From Niabella agricola (GTDB taxonomy: Bacteria > Bacteroidota > Bacteroidia > Chitinophagales > Chitinophagaceae): a stretch of DNA of 64,000 nt. The notes below the pieces were generated by a model. It made no database searches and was not told where the DNA came from. It worked only from the letters and a program-made list of their open reading frames with translations. Location: contig NZ_JAJHIZ010000002.1 in assembly GCF_021538615.1 (NCBI RefSeq), forward strand, positions 620,001 to 684,000. The letters are read 5' to 3'. Shown piece by piece: positions 55,113-64,000 of the stretch (the stretch's first letter is position 1; each line of letters opens with the position of its first letter). Both the position numbers and the translations under genes were made by a program.

Positions 55113-58100
55113 ATGAAGAAATCGCTGATAAAAAAAATTACTGTTTTTTTCCTGCTGTTTTTTACCGTGATGACGGCCTTTTCCCAAAATGAACGGATGA
55201 CGATTCATGGGAAGATAAGCGACAGGGAAAGTGGGGCGCCTTTGTCGGGAGTAAGCGTTTCGGTCATTAACTCGGCCGGGTTGGGTACGTTTTCAACAAA
55301 AGAAGGTTTATTCACCATTAAAGTGGAAGCCTACCATAAATTATTGTTCTCGTATGTGGGCTACGACACGGTGGAAGTACAGATAACCGATCAGGATAAC
55401 GTGAATGTTTTGATGCAAAAGTCGAGCGCCAGCGTTATGGACGAGATCGTGGTTACCGGTACCCGCCTTGAGAAAAAAATCAATGTTACCGGCGCCATTA
55501 CCACGGTGGATATGGACGCCATCCGGAAATCGGCCCCAAGCGCCAGCATCGTAAATTCACTGGCGGGCAATGTACCGGCATTATGGCGATGCAAACTTCC
55601 GGGCAGCCCGGGAAAGATATCTCGAATTTCTGGATCCGGGGCATCTCTACATTTGGAGCCAACAATAACGCCCTGGTGCTGATCGATGGATTTGAGAGAG
55701 ACATTAATGAAGTAAACATTGATGATATTAAATCCATTTCTATACTCAAAGATGCTTCTGCTACCGCAATGTATGGGTCTAAAGGAGCCAATGGGGTGGT
55801 TTTGATTACCACAAAGCATGGGATCATGGTAAAACCAATATAAACGCCAAAGTCGAATCCTCTTATAACACCCGTACCATCACTCCTGAATTTGTGGACG
55901 GAAACACCTACGCCCATTTAATTAACGAAGCGCAGATAACCCGGAATCGTGCACCCATATATAGCCCTGTTGAGCTGGAGTTATTACGTTTAGGCCTGGA
56001 TCCGGATTGTATCCGAATGTGGATTGGTCGCGTCAGTTATTAAAAGACGGAGCGATGACCTATAACGCGAATCTTAACCTGAGCGGAGGCGGTACTACGG
56101 CCCGGTATTTTGTGTCCGGTGCCTACCTGGATGAGAAGGGTATGTATAAAACAGACGATGCGATAAGAAAGGATTATAACACGAATGCTGATTTTAAAAA
56201 ATGGACATACAGGCTCAATACCGATGTGAATGTTACCAGAACGACAATCTTGAAACTGGGTGTATCGGGCTCCCTGAGAAAAAGGAACAGCCCCGGTTTG
56301 GGGGATGCGGATGTGTGGGGAGAGCTGTTCGGCTATACCGCCGTTCGCACGCCCATCTATTACTCCAACGGATATGTACCGGCTGTGGGTACCGGCAATA
56401 AAACCAATCCCTGGGTAGCGGCCACCCAAACAGGTTATAATGAAACCTGGGAAAATAACATTCAAACAAATCTAACGGTGAACCAGGACCTGAACTTTAT
56501 AACAAAAGGGTTGAAATTTGAAGGTAGTTTTGGCTACGATACTTATAATTCCAGCACGATCGAACGCCGCAAATGGCCGGAGCAATGGAGGGCAGAGCGG
56601 TATAGAGATGCTGCGGGTAACCTGGTTTTTACCAACATGTCTGGCCCAAGCGAACTGCAACAGTCAAGCAGCTCTAATGGCAGCCGCAGGGAATTCCTCA
56701 TTGCGTTGCTCACTTATGGGCGCACTATAAAGAATGACCATAATATAGGGGTGGACCTGCGATATACACAGGAAGCCAATACCTTCACACAAAACCTGGG
56801 AACGGATATTAAAAACGGGATTGCCAAGAGAAACCAGGGCGTTGCAGGCCAGGTATCCTACAACTGGAGAAATAAATACTATGCAAATTTTAATTTCGGC
56901 TATACCGGATCGGAGAATTTTAGTCCCGGGCACCAGTTTGGTTTCTTTCCCGCGGGTTCAGTGGCATGGAATATTGCCGAAGAACGCTTTATTAAAGATC
57001 ACTTAAAATGGATCAATTTCTTTAAGCTCCGTTATTCTTATGGTAAGGCAGGTAACGATAACCTGGGGAATAACCGGTTCCCGTATTTATATACGATTGC
57101 AGAAGGGCTGGGCGGATATGAATGGGCCGAATATGGCAACAATAAGAACTACGGAGGCTTAGGGTTTACCCAGGTGGCGTCGCCGTATGTGACCTGGGAA
57201 GTGGCGACCAAACAAGACGTTGGTCTGGATTTATCGCTTTGGAATGATCAATTTTCTATGACCGTTGATGCCTTTAAGGATGAGCGTACGGGCATTTATA
57301 TGCAACGGAACTTCCTGCCTGGTTATGTTGGTCTTACCAGTGTGCCAAGTGCAAATGTGGGCGCTGTGCGTTCCATGGGTGTTGACGGGAATGTTACCGT
57401 GAAGCATAATTTTAATAAGGTAACTGTAACCCTGCGTGGTAATGTAACGTACAGCAAAAATGAAATATTGGATCGGGACGAGCAGCAAAGTGTATATCCC
57501 TACCAGATGCAAAAAGGATACCGTGTGAATCAAACGCGAGGGTTAATTGCATTAGGACTGTTTAAAGATTATGAGGACATCAGAAACAGCCCTACACAAA
57601 CGTATGGTGTTTATCAGCCCGGCGACATTAAATATAAAGATGTAAACGGGGATGGCGTCATCAATGATGATGATATCGTTGCCATAGGCTCAACCAGCAC
57701 CCCGAATTTAATATATGGCATGGCTGCTTCCGCAAGCTGGAAAGGGTTAGATGTGGGTGTACGGTTTCAGGGTGCGGGACAATCCAGTTTCTTTATCTAT
57801 GGAAAAACCGTGTATGCATTCAGTGAAGGCGAATGGGGCAACATCCTGAAAGGTATGGTTGAAGACCGGTGGATATCGGCAGCTATTTCCGGAGATCCGG
57901 CAACCGAAAACCCCAACGCATCCTATCCAAGGTTAAGTTATAACGGAAATGGCAATAACTATCGCAATTCCACTTATTGGCTGCGTAACGGGGCCTATTT
58001 AAGGATTAAAAATGTGGATATTGGCTATTCGCTGCCTAAACAAATGCTCAACCGGATTCATATGAGCAGTTTGCGTGTGTATTGTTTGGGTACGAATTTA

Positions 58101-58208
58101 TTAACCTGGGCGCCTTTCAAATTATGGGATCCGGAAACAGCAGATCCAAGAGGCGAAACCTATCCTTTACCCAAGTCGGTTACTGTTGGACTAACAATCG
58201 GTTTATAA
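55113..58208 (+). pseudogene. SusC-family TonB-dependent transporter, three frameshifts
   Basis: Signal peptide (MKKSLIKKITVFFLLFF), CarboxypepD_reg-like domain (MTIHGKISDRESGAPLSGVSV), TonB-plug region (DEIVVTGTRLEKK), then the barrel ending in SVTVGLTIGL. Three single-base losses break it: near 55575-55579 (NVP-GIMAMQTSGQPGKDISNFWIRG restored by one G), near 55818-55824 (TTKHG-DHGKTNINAKVESSYN restored by one G) and near 56008-56012 (DPD-LYPNVDWSRQL restored by one T). Joined length is about 1,030 residues, normal for SusC. An ATG three codons upstream (55104) is an alternative start. With SusD it would import oligosaccharides across the outer membrane. Confidence 0.85.
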
Positions 58209-58224
58209 TATAAAACGTATTTTG

Positions 58225-60273
58225 ATGAAAAAAATAACAACCATATCCGTTTTTGCTGCGGTGGTGACGCTGTTGATTTCCTGTAAAAAATATTTAAATA
58301 CCGATCAGTATTTTAAGGATCGGATGACTTTAGATAAATCATTTAATAATGAAAAATATATTGAAGAATGGCTGGCAAACTCCTACTCCTATATTACCGA
58401 GATTAATGCCGATGTGGCCAGTAAAGGCTACGAGCCATTCAACTTTGGCGATGATATGTATTACGGCGACAGGGATGGAGCGTATGACCCGCAGAATGCC
58501 AACTCTTTGAATTATAATAAATTTAGTCTTGGCAATTATCATGAGGGCGATGTTCAGTCCTGGGCCAAATGCTTCCAGGGAATCAGGAGCGCTTCTATAT
58601 TTATACAAAATATTGACCGGTCTACTGTAATAGACGCGGCCAGAAAAGCGGATTACAAAGCGCAGGCCCGGTTCTTACGCGCTTATTGTTACTGGATTTT
58701 ACTCAGGAAGTACGGCCCTGTTCCCATTCTTCCTGATGAGGGCGTGGATTATACGGACAGTTATGCCGATTTAGCGTTGCCCAGGAATTCCTATGAACAA
58801 TGCGCTGAATATATTGGCAAAGAAATGGTGCTTGCCGCCAGGGATCTGCCGCAAAACCGTGGTCAATTGGCCATTGCCCGGCCAACCAGGGGCGCCGCAT
58901 TGGCAACCCGTGCCAAAGTATTTCTATATGCGGCAAGCCCCTTGATGAATGGAGGTAAGCTGAGTATGGACTATAAAGCACAATTGGTAGATGATAAAGG
59001 AACGCCGCTGCTTTCACTTACTTATGATGAGCAAAAATGGGCGCGGGCAGCCGCTGCGGCAAAAGATGTGATGCAGCTGGGTGTTTATTCTCTGTTTGTT
59101 TCGCCCTATAAGTCGTCGGGCACCATAACCCATCCTGCCACCATAGCACCTCCCTATAACGCAGCGTATTCGGAAAAGCCATGGCCGGAGGGATGGGCTG
59201 ATATCGATCCGTTTGATTCTTATCGCGCTCTTTTTGATGGCGAAGTGCCGGCCTCTTCAAACCCGGAGCTGATCTTTACACGCGGGCAGAATCAATCCTC
59301 CGAGGGGATCAACGTAATGGTAGTGCACCAGTTACCACGTATAGCCTCCGGTTGGAACACACATGGATTAACATTAAAACAATGCGATGCTTATTATATG
59401 AACGATGGTGCCGATGTGCCGGGGAAGGGTATGGAGTATGGCAGCGGGGATGGCAGCCAGCGGGTAGGAGGTTTTGTAACCGATCAGGATGTTGCAGATG
59501 GGAGATATAAACCCCTGGCCTCCGGCGTGTCCTTACAATTTGCGAACAGGGAACCGAGGTTTTATGCTTCGGTAGCCTATAACGGCAGTGTATGGCATCT
59601 TACCAATGAGTCGCAGGTCAATAACAGGGAAAAGCAGGTTTTTTATTATCGTGGATCCGGTAATGGCTATACCAATACCATGTTTTGGCTGAGGACTGGT
59701 ATCGGGGTAATGAAATATGTAAATCCGCAGGATACCTATGAAAATGGAAATTTGGGTAAAGTGGTGCCAAAGTATGAGCCGGCCATTCGCTATGCCGATA
59801 TATTACTGGCCTACGCCGAATCTTTAAACGAATTGAACGGTTCCTATTCGATACCCAGCTGGGATAGTTCGACGGTTTATACCATTGCCAGGGATGTAGA
59901 TGAAATGCGCAAAGGCATCAGGCCGGTCAGGATCAGGGCCGGGTTGCCCGATTATCCCGGTGCCATCTATTCAAGCAGCGCTCAACTACGCACGGCGATA
60001 AAGCGTGAGCGGCAGATTGAATTGATGGGTGAGCAGCAACGGTATTATGACTTGCGCAGATGGGAAGACGCAGCTATTGAGCTAACCGTTCCTATATATG
60101 GCTACAATACACTGATGACCGCAACTCAAAGAGATTTATTTCATCAGCCGGTGGCTGCTTTTGCACTCCAAAGCACCTTTGCCTCTAAAATGTATTTCTG
60201 GCCAATTGCCATCGATGAACTGAGGCGTGATGCCCGTTTAACGCAAAACCCGGGCTGGCAAACTTATAAATAA
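58225..60273 (+). CDS. SusD/RagB family outer-membrane lipoprotein
   Basis: 682 residues from ATG 58225. Lipobox LLISC followed by KKYLNTDQYF. SusD fold: N-terminal TPR-like part (YIEEWLANSYSYI, GIRSASIFIQNID, AQARFLRAYCYWILLRKYGPVPI, ends given), the binding-site lobe with long inserts, and C-terminal RYADILLAYAESLNEL and KRERQIELMGEQQRYYDLRRWED, both diagnostic. Caps the SusC barrel and binds the glycan. Reading frame intact, unlike SusC. 16 bp after the SusC stop. Confidence 0.95.
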   Translation: MKKITTISVFAAVVTLLISCKKYLNTDQYFKDRMTLDKSFNNEKYIEEWLANSYSYITEINADVASKGYEPFNFGDDMYYGDRDGAYDPQNANSLNYNKFSLGNYHEGDVQSWAKCFQGIRSASIFIQNIDRSTVIDAARKADYKAQARFLRAYCYWILLRKYGPVPILPDEGVDYTDSYADLALPRNSYEQCAEYIGKEMVLAARDLPQNRGQLAIARPTRGAALATRAKVFLYAASPLMNGGKLSMDYKAQLVDDKGTPLLSLTYDEQKWARAAAAAKDVMQLGVYSLFVSPYKSSGTITHPATIAPPYNAAYSEKPWPEGWADIDPFDSYRALFDGEVPASSNPELIFTRGQNQSSEGINVMVVHQLPRIASGWNTHGLTLKQCDAYYMNDGADVPGKGMEYGSGDGSQRVGGFVTDQDVADGRYKPLASGVSLQFANREPRFYASVAYNGSVWHLTNESQVNNREKQVFYYRGSGNGYTNTMFWLRTGIGVMKYVNPQDTYENGNLGKVVPKYEPAIRYADILLAYAESLNELNGSYSIPSWDSSTVYTIARDVDEMRKGIRPVRIRAGLPDYPGAIYSSSAQLRTAIKRERQIELMGEQQRYYDLRRWEDAAIELTVPIYGYNTLMTATQRDLFHQPVAAFALQSTFASKMYFWPIAIDELRRDARLTQNPGWQTYK

Positions 60274-60386
60274 TTAAAACAGCTATGAATGAACCGTTCA
60301 TTATAAAATTTCATTTTATTACAAAAGGAATGAAAACTTTATACCGGATAAGTTCCATTCGGCCAAAATCAATAAAATAGTTACGA

Positions 60387-61364
60387 ATGAAAAAGATCGC
60401 TGCATTCCTGTCTGTCCTGTTTCTTTTGGGAAGCATAGCCTGTAACAAGGATTGGGTTTCCGAACAATTTAAACATTATGTTTCTTTTAAAGCTCCCATT
60501 AATGGCGATGATGTTACGCCCATTCATATCCGCTACAAGCCGGACGGCGCTGTTAATTATCAATTGCCGGTAATCGTTAGTGGTTCAACGAACAACGACA
60601 ATGATTTACTGGTACATATCGGGGTAGATTCCGATACCCTGATCGCCTTCAATAATGCGAATTTTCAAAACCGAACAGATCTCTATTACAAAGAGCTGAC
60701 AAGTCAGTATTTTACGATTCCTGGTACCGTGTCCATACCAAAAGAGGCCAATACCAACACGATAAACATCGGGTTCTCTCTTAAAAATATTGATCTGGTA
60801 AACAAATGGATTCTCCCGCTGACCATTCAGCCTTCGGATGGTTACACACCCAACCCGAGAAGGAATTACTCGAAGGCATTATTGAGGATCGTTCCTTTTA
60901 ATGATTATTCGGGGGTGTATAGCGGTACGGCCCTCAAAATTTATTTGAAAGGAGAGGAAAACGGATCAGCAATCGTGAAGAGCGAAATAGAAGCTTATGT
61001 TGTTGATGAAAATTCAGTATTTTTCTACGCCGGCACTGTAGACGAAAACAAAACCGACAGAAGATATTATAAAGTATACGCCCATTTTGATGATCAGACC
61101 AAGGAAGTTACGCTTCGTTCTGATAACCCTTCGATGAAGTTAAATGTAAATCAAAAAATTTATTATACGGTTGAAGATGTTAAAGATGAGCTTCAGCCCT
61201 ACCTGGTTCACCGGTATGTGACCATCAATAATATTGATTACAATTTTACCGATTATACATCTGCAGCCAATGCGTCCATCGATTACACGGTTCGCGGATC
61301 GCTGATTATGGAAAGAAAGATCAATACACAGATACCGGACGAAGATCAGGCCATCCAGTGGTAA
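60387..61364 (+). CDS. DUF1735/DUF4973-like surface lipoprotein
   Basis: 325 residues. Lipobox GSIAC (Cys19). N-terminal half is a beta-rich domain of the BT_3987/DUF1735-like kind (EQFKHYVSFKAPINGDD, VNYQLPVIVSGSTNND, FTIPGTVSIPKEANTNTINIGF in part), followed by a jelly-roll-like C-terminal domain (SGVYSGTALKIYLKGEE, VFFYAGTVDENK). Such proteins follow susD and serve as extra surface glycan-binding proteins. The family assignment is by pattern only. 113 bp after susD, same strand. Confidence 0.72.
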   Translation: MKKIAAFLSVLFLLGSIACNKDWVSEQFKHYVSFKAPINGDDVTPIHIRYKPDGAVNYQLPVIVSGSTNNDNDLLVHIGVDSDTLIAFNNANFQNRTDLYYKELTSQYFTIPGTVSIPKEANTNTINIGFSLKNIDLVNKWILPLTIQPSDGYTPNPRRNYSKALLRIVPFNDYSGVYSGTALKIYLKGEENGSAIVKSEIEAYVVDENSVFFYAGTVDENKTDRRYYKVYAHFDDQTKEVTLRSDNPSMKLNVNQKIYYTVEDVKDELQPYLVHRYVTINNIDYNFTDYTSAANASIDYTVRGSLIMERKINTQIPDEDQAIQW

Positions 61365-61576
61365 ACGCTACTACCGGAAGTGAACCTGCAGGTGGATATT
61401 GATATTCGGTTTGATACCTGATTAAGTTTTAAAAGCGTTTTGAAAGATTATATGTATTGTTTACGTCTGCAGACCGAACCGTTTAACAGCATTCCCGATA
61501 TCATTAGGAGGTTGAGGGGCTGCACAAAGCTGGGAAAGCAGGCCGTCACAATGCATGATTTTACGAAAACAGTGAT

Positions 61577-62041
61577 ATGAAAAAATATAGAACGATTGCT
61601 TTATTGTTGGCGGTATTTTATTTTTTGCGGGTGCTCGGCCAGGAAAAATCAACCGCGCAGTTTTGGGGCGTTTGGGAATTAAAAGAGCGAAAAGTGCCGG
61701 GGCAATCTGATTTTACACCCGTAAGTCCCGGGCAATACAAATTGTTTACCAATGATGGTACTATGCAGTTGTTCCAGGTTACCGGAAAGGGAACAGTGAT
61801 TACCTCTTATGGCACTTACCGGTTGTTGACGGACTCAACATTTGAAGAATCATTTACAAAATCGATCTATTTTAATAATCCCAAGCCGGGTATTACCGGG
61901 TATAAATTTTTAACACCCGGAAAATTGAGTTCGAGGTTTGGCAGGCCCGTGCGTATAGTGAGGAAATATGGGCGCGGATCCCTTATGCAGGTGATACAAA
62001 ATAAAGGTGGCCTGCCTGTCAGAGGCTTGCTTTTTGAATAG
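61577..62041 (+). CDS. DUF4488-type secreted lipocalin-like protein
   Basis: 154 residues with a signal peptide ending near VLGQ. The mature part is beta-rich: FWGVWELKERKVPGQ, GQYKLFTNDGTMQLFQVTG, SYGTYRLLTDSTFEESFTKSI. This is the lipocalin-like pattern of DUF4488 proteins. Function unknown. 212 bp after the preceding gene. Confidence 0.7.
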   Translation: MKKYRTIALLLAVFYFLRVLGQEKSTAQFWGVWELKERKVPGQSDFTPVSPGQYKLFTNDGTMQLFQVTGKGTVITSYGTYRLLTDSTFEESFTKSIYFNNPKPGITGYKFLTPGKLSSRFGRPVRIVRKYGRGSLMQVIQNKGGLPVRGLLFE

Positions 62042-62178
62042 CGTGGAATATTGTCTTTCTCTTTTCTTGTTTCCTGAAAAGAAAGGGATACGCTTCGTTT
62101 GTACATTTGTGCTTTACCTTGTTGTCACACCATACGGGTAAGAACCGGTACGGTGTCCTCTTATTATGTAATCAAAAA

Positions 62179-63852
62179 ATGAAAAGAACGGTGGCCTGCC
62201 TGCGGATAATCTTTTTAGTGATCCTCTGTTTGGGACTGTGTTTTCCCGGAGCTGCACAATCCAAACGACCCAATATCGTACTGATCCTGGCTGATGACCT
62301 GGGCTATTCGGACCTGGGTTGTTATGGCGGCGAAATTGCAACGCCTAACCTGGACCGGCTGGCGGCAAACGGCATCCGGTATGCCAGTTTTTACAATACT
62401 TCGCGCTGCTGTCCTACAAGGGCGGCCCTGCTTACCGGTATGTACAATCACAATGCCGGTATCGGCGAAATGACTACCAACCGCGGGCTGCCCGGGTACC
62501 AGGGGGCGCTGGCGGTCGGTACCGTAACGCTCGCAGAAGTATTGAAGGCGGCCGGTTATCATACGGCTATGGTTGGCAAGTGGCATGTAAGCAATACACT
62601 GGAACAGCCCACTGCCGAAGCCCAGCTCCGCTGGCTCAATCACCAGGATATCCATCCTTATTTTTCACCGGTGGAACAATATCCCGTCAACCGCGGGTTT
62701 GAGCGGTATTTCGGAAACATCTGGGGAGTGGTGGATTATTTTGATCCCTTCAGTCTGGTAAGCGGCACCACGCCGGTAACCCGGGTGCCGGATCATTATT
62801 ATCATACGGATGCCATTAACGATACTGCCGCTCAATACATCCGTTTATTGAGCCGGGAAAAAGCCCCGTTTTTTCTATACGTGGCGCATACCGCACCGCA
62901 CTGGCCGTTGCAGGCCCTGCCGGAAGACATCCATAACTATGAAAACACCTATACGGCTGGTTGGGACGCCATCCGGAAACAGCGTTATCATAAAATGGCG
63001 GCGCTGGGATTAATTGACACTTTTATTACCAAACTTTCACCGCGCGAAGCCGGCACTCCGGACTGGAACGATAACCCGCATAAGGACTGGGAGGCCCGTG
63101 CCATGGCGGTGCATGCAGCGATGGTAGACCGGATGGACCAGGGCATCGGACGCATTATTACGGCATTGAAGCAGGAGGGGCAACTGGAAAATACGTTGAT
63201 TATTTTCCTGAGTGATAACGGTGCCAGCCCGGAGAATGCAATGGCCTACGGTCCGGGTTTTGACCGCCCCGGTACTACCCGCAAAGGCGAACGCATCTGC
63301 TACCCGGTGAATAAGGAGGTGCTGCCCGGACCACAAACGAGCTTTACTTCTATCGGAGCCGCCTGGGCCAATGTAGCCAATACGCCCTACCGTTTTGCAA
63401 AAGCATCTTCATTTGAAGGCGGAGTGCGCACCCCCGTGATCGCCAGCTGGCCTAAGGGAATTACGGGCAAAGGCCGCATTGAGCGCACCACCGGGCACGT
63501 GATCGATTTTATGGCCACCTTCCTGGAGCTGGCATATGCCCGTTACCCGGCGCAGTATAACGGGCATGTCATAAAACCCATGCAGGGCATGAGCCTCGTG
63601 CCTTCATTCAACCAGAAGGCGGCCCCCGCATCGCGTATCCTTTTTAATGAGCATTTTGGTGCCCGTTACGTGCGGGATGGCAACCGGAAACTGGTTGCAG
63701 CACCGGGCAAGCCCTGGCAGCTTTTTGATCTGCAACACGATGCCACAGAACTGCATGACCTGTCTGCCCGCTTTCCGGAGCAGGTGCAACGCCTGAGCGC
63801 ACTTTGGGAGCAATGGGCTCAGCAAAACCATGTCTTTCCTAAAAAGAAGTAA
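62179..63852 (+). CDS. sulfatase (arylsulfatase family S1)
   Basis: 557 residues from ATG 62179, which begins a signal peptide (cleavage near GAAQ). Metal site RPNIVLILADDLGYSDLGCYG; formylglycine motif C77-C-P-T-R81 in NTSRCCPTRAALLTG, then GMYNHNAGIGEM; MVGKWHVSN; LYVAHTAPHWPLQA; IIFLSDNGASPE. The Cys needs an anaerobic or FGE-type maturase encoded elsewhere. It removes sulfate esters from glycans in the periplasm. It fits a PUL for a sulfated glycan and is probably the last gene of the PUL seen here. Confidence 0.93.
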   Translation: MKRTVACLRIIFLVILCLGLCFPGAAQSKRPNIVLILADDLGYSDLGCYGGEIATPNLDRLAANGIRYASFYNTSRCCPTRAALLTGMYNHNAGIGEMTTNRGLPGYQGALAVGTVTLAEVLKAAGYHTAMVGKWHVSNTLEQPTAEAQLRWLNHQDIHPYFSPVEQYPVNRGFERYFGNIWGVVDYFDPFSLVSGTTPVTRVPDHYYHTDAINDTAAQYIRLLSREKAPFFLYVAHTAPHWPLQALPEDIHNYENTYTAGWDAIRKQRYHKMAALGLIDTFITKLSPREAGTPDWNDNPHKDWEARAMAVHAAMVDRMDQGIGRIITALKQEGQLENTLIIFLSDNGASPENAMAYGPGFDRPGTTRKGERICYPVNKEVLPGPQTSFTSIGAAWANVANTPYRFAKASSFEGGVRTPVIASWPKGITGKGRIERTTGHVIDFMATFLELAYARYPAQYNGHVIKPMQGMSLVPSFNQKAAPASRILFNEHFGARYVRDGNRKLVAAPGKPWQLFDLQHDATELHDLSARFPEQVQRLSALWEQWAQQNHVFPKKK

Positions 63853-63974
63853 ACAGCGGCTTTCAACGGATGCAATAGTTGCAGGAGCCTTGGTTTTTAC
63901 GTGCGCAATCGTTTCCACTACCATTGGATTTAAGAGGAGAATGATGTATTTTGCCTCCTACTCAATTCATTGTC

Positions 63975-64000
63975 ATGCGTTATCTTCTAACAACAGTCTT
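63975..64000 (+). CDS. start of a truncated gene, probable signal peptide
   Basis: ATG 63975 opens MRYLLTTV at the window end, the look of a secreted-protein start. Too short to classify. Confidence 0.35.

Noticed and set aside
45761..56012. Considered homopolymer phase variation as the cause of the frameshifts
   Set aside because: The runs are only two to four bases, far shorter than known slippage switches; sequencing error or decay fits better.

Overview
The window is chromosomal DNA from a member of the Bacteroidota, most likely family Chitinophagaceae. The family placement is an inference from overall gene style, not from a marker gene. Indicators are a SusC/SusD polysaccharide utilisation locus (PUL) with split two-component regulator parts, 7TMR-DISM and LytS-type kinases, DUF4254/DUF6526/DUF4488-type proteins, many lipoproteins with a Cys directly after a short signal, and several candidate TAnnTTTG -7 boxes.

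Layout. 0-11 kb: a 7TMR-DISM histidine kinase, then a gene-poor stretch with a broken secreted-protein gene, then a minus-strand run of serine hydrolase, alpha/beta-hydrolase lipoprotein and LytTR/LytS two-component pair, then two small cytosolic proteins. The stretch from 3.5 to 10.9 kb is bracketed by two diverged copies of a 150-bp direct repeat, and the right copy abuts a tRNA-Leu gene. 11-31 kb: tRNA-Gly, glycosyltransferases, a SPOR protein, an M20 amidohydrolase, two tandem S41 protease lipoproteins, a GT9/DUF4254 pair, an MFS transporter with aroQ, an FMN reductase, a thioesterase, proline dehydrogenase, a GMC oxidoreductase behind a strong palindromic operator, and an Rrf2 regulator with its probable NAD(P)-binding target. 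31-41 kb is housekeeping: thyA, folA, a methyltransferase, a TMEM175-like channel, tpx, the three-gene proton-translocating transhydrogenase pntAA-pntAB-pntB, an RNA m5C methyltransferase and an AI-2E family exporter. Two decayed four-helix-bundle (S23/IVS-type) genes lie here, one of them inside the pnt operon between inverted repeats.

41.8-63.9 kb is a glycan-degradation region. It holds a glutaminase-A-like DUF4965 protein, a GH127 beta-L-arabinofuranosidase, a GH92 alpha-mannosidase, a hybrid-two-component-type regulator split into two convergent genes, an IPT/NHL lipoprotein, SusC, SusD, a DUF1735/DUF4973-like lipoprotein, a DUF4488 protein and a sulfatase. The set suggests import and trimming of a glycan bearing alpha-mannose, beta-L-arabinofuranose and sulfate; this is inference from family membership.

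The most notable features are: six single-base-deletion frameshifts in four neighbouring PUL genes (GH127, GH92, sensor kinase, SusC); the split, inverted regulator; the two S23-like cassettes; a 55-bp four-site dyad near 25.5 kb; and a glycosyltransferase that has absorbed an intergenic-type repeat in frame. No CRISPR array, rRNA, phage or complete transposase was seen.
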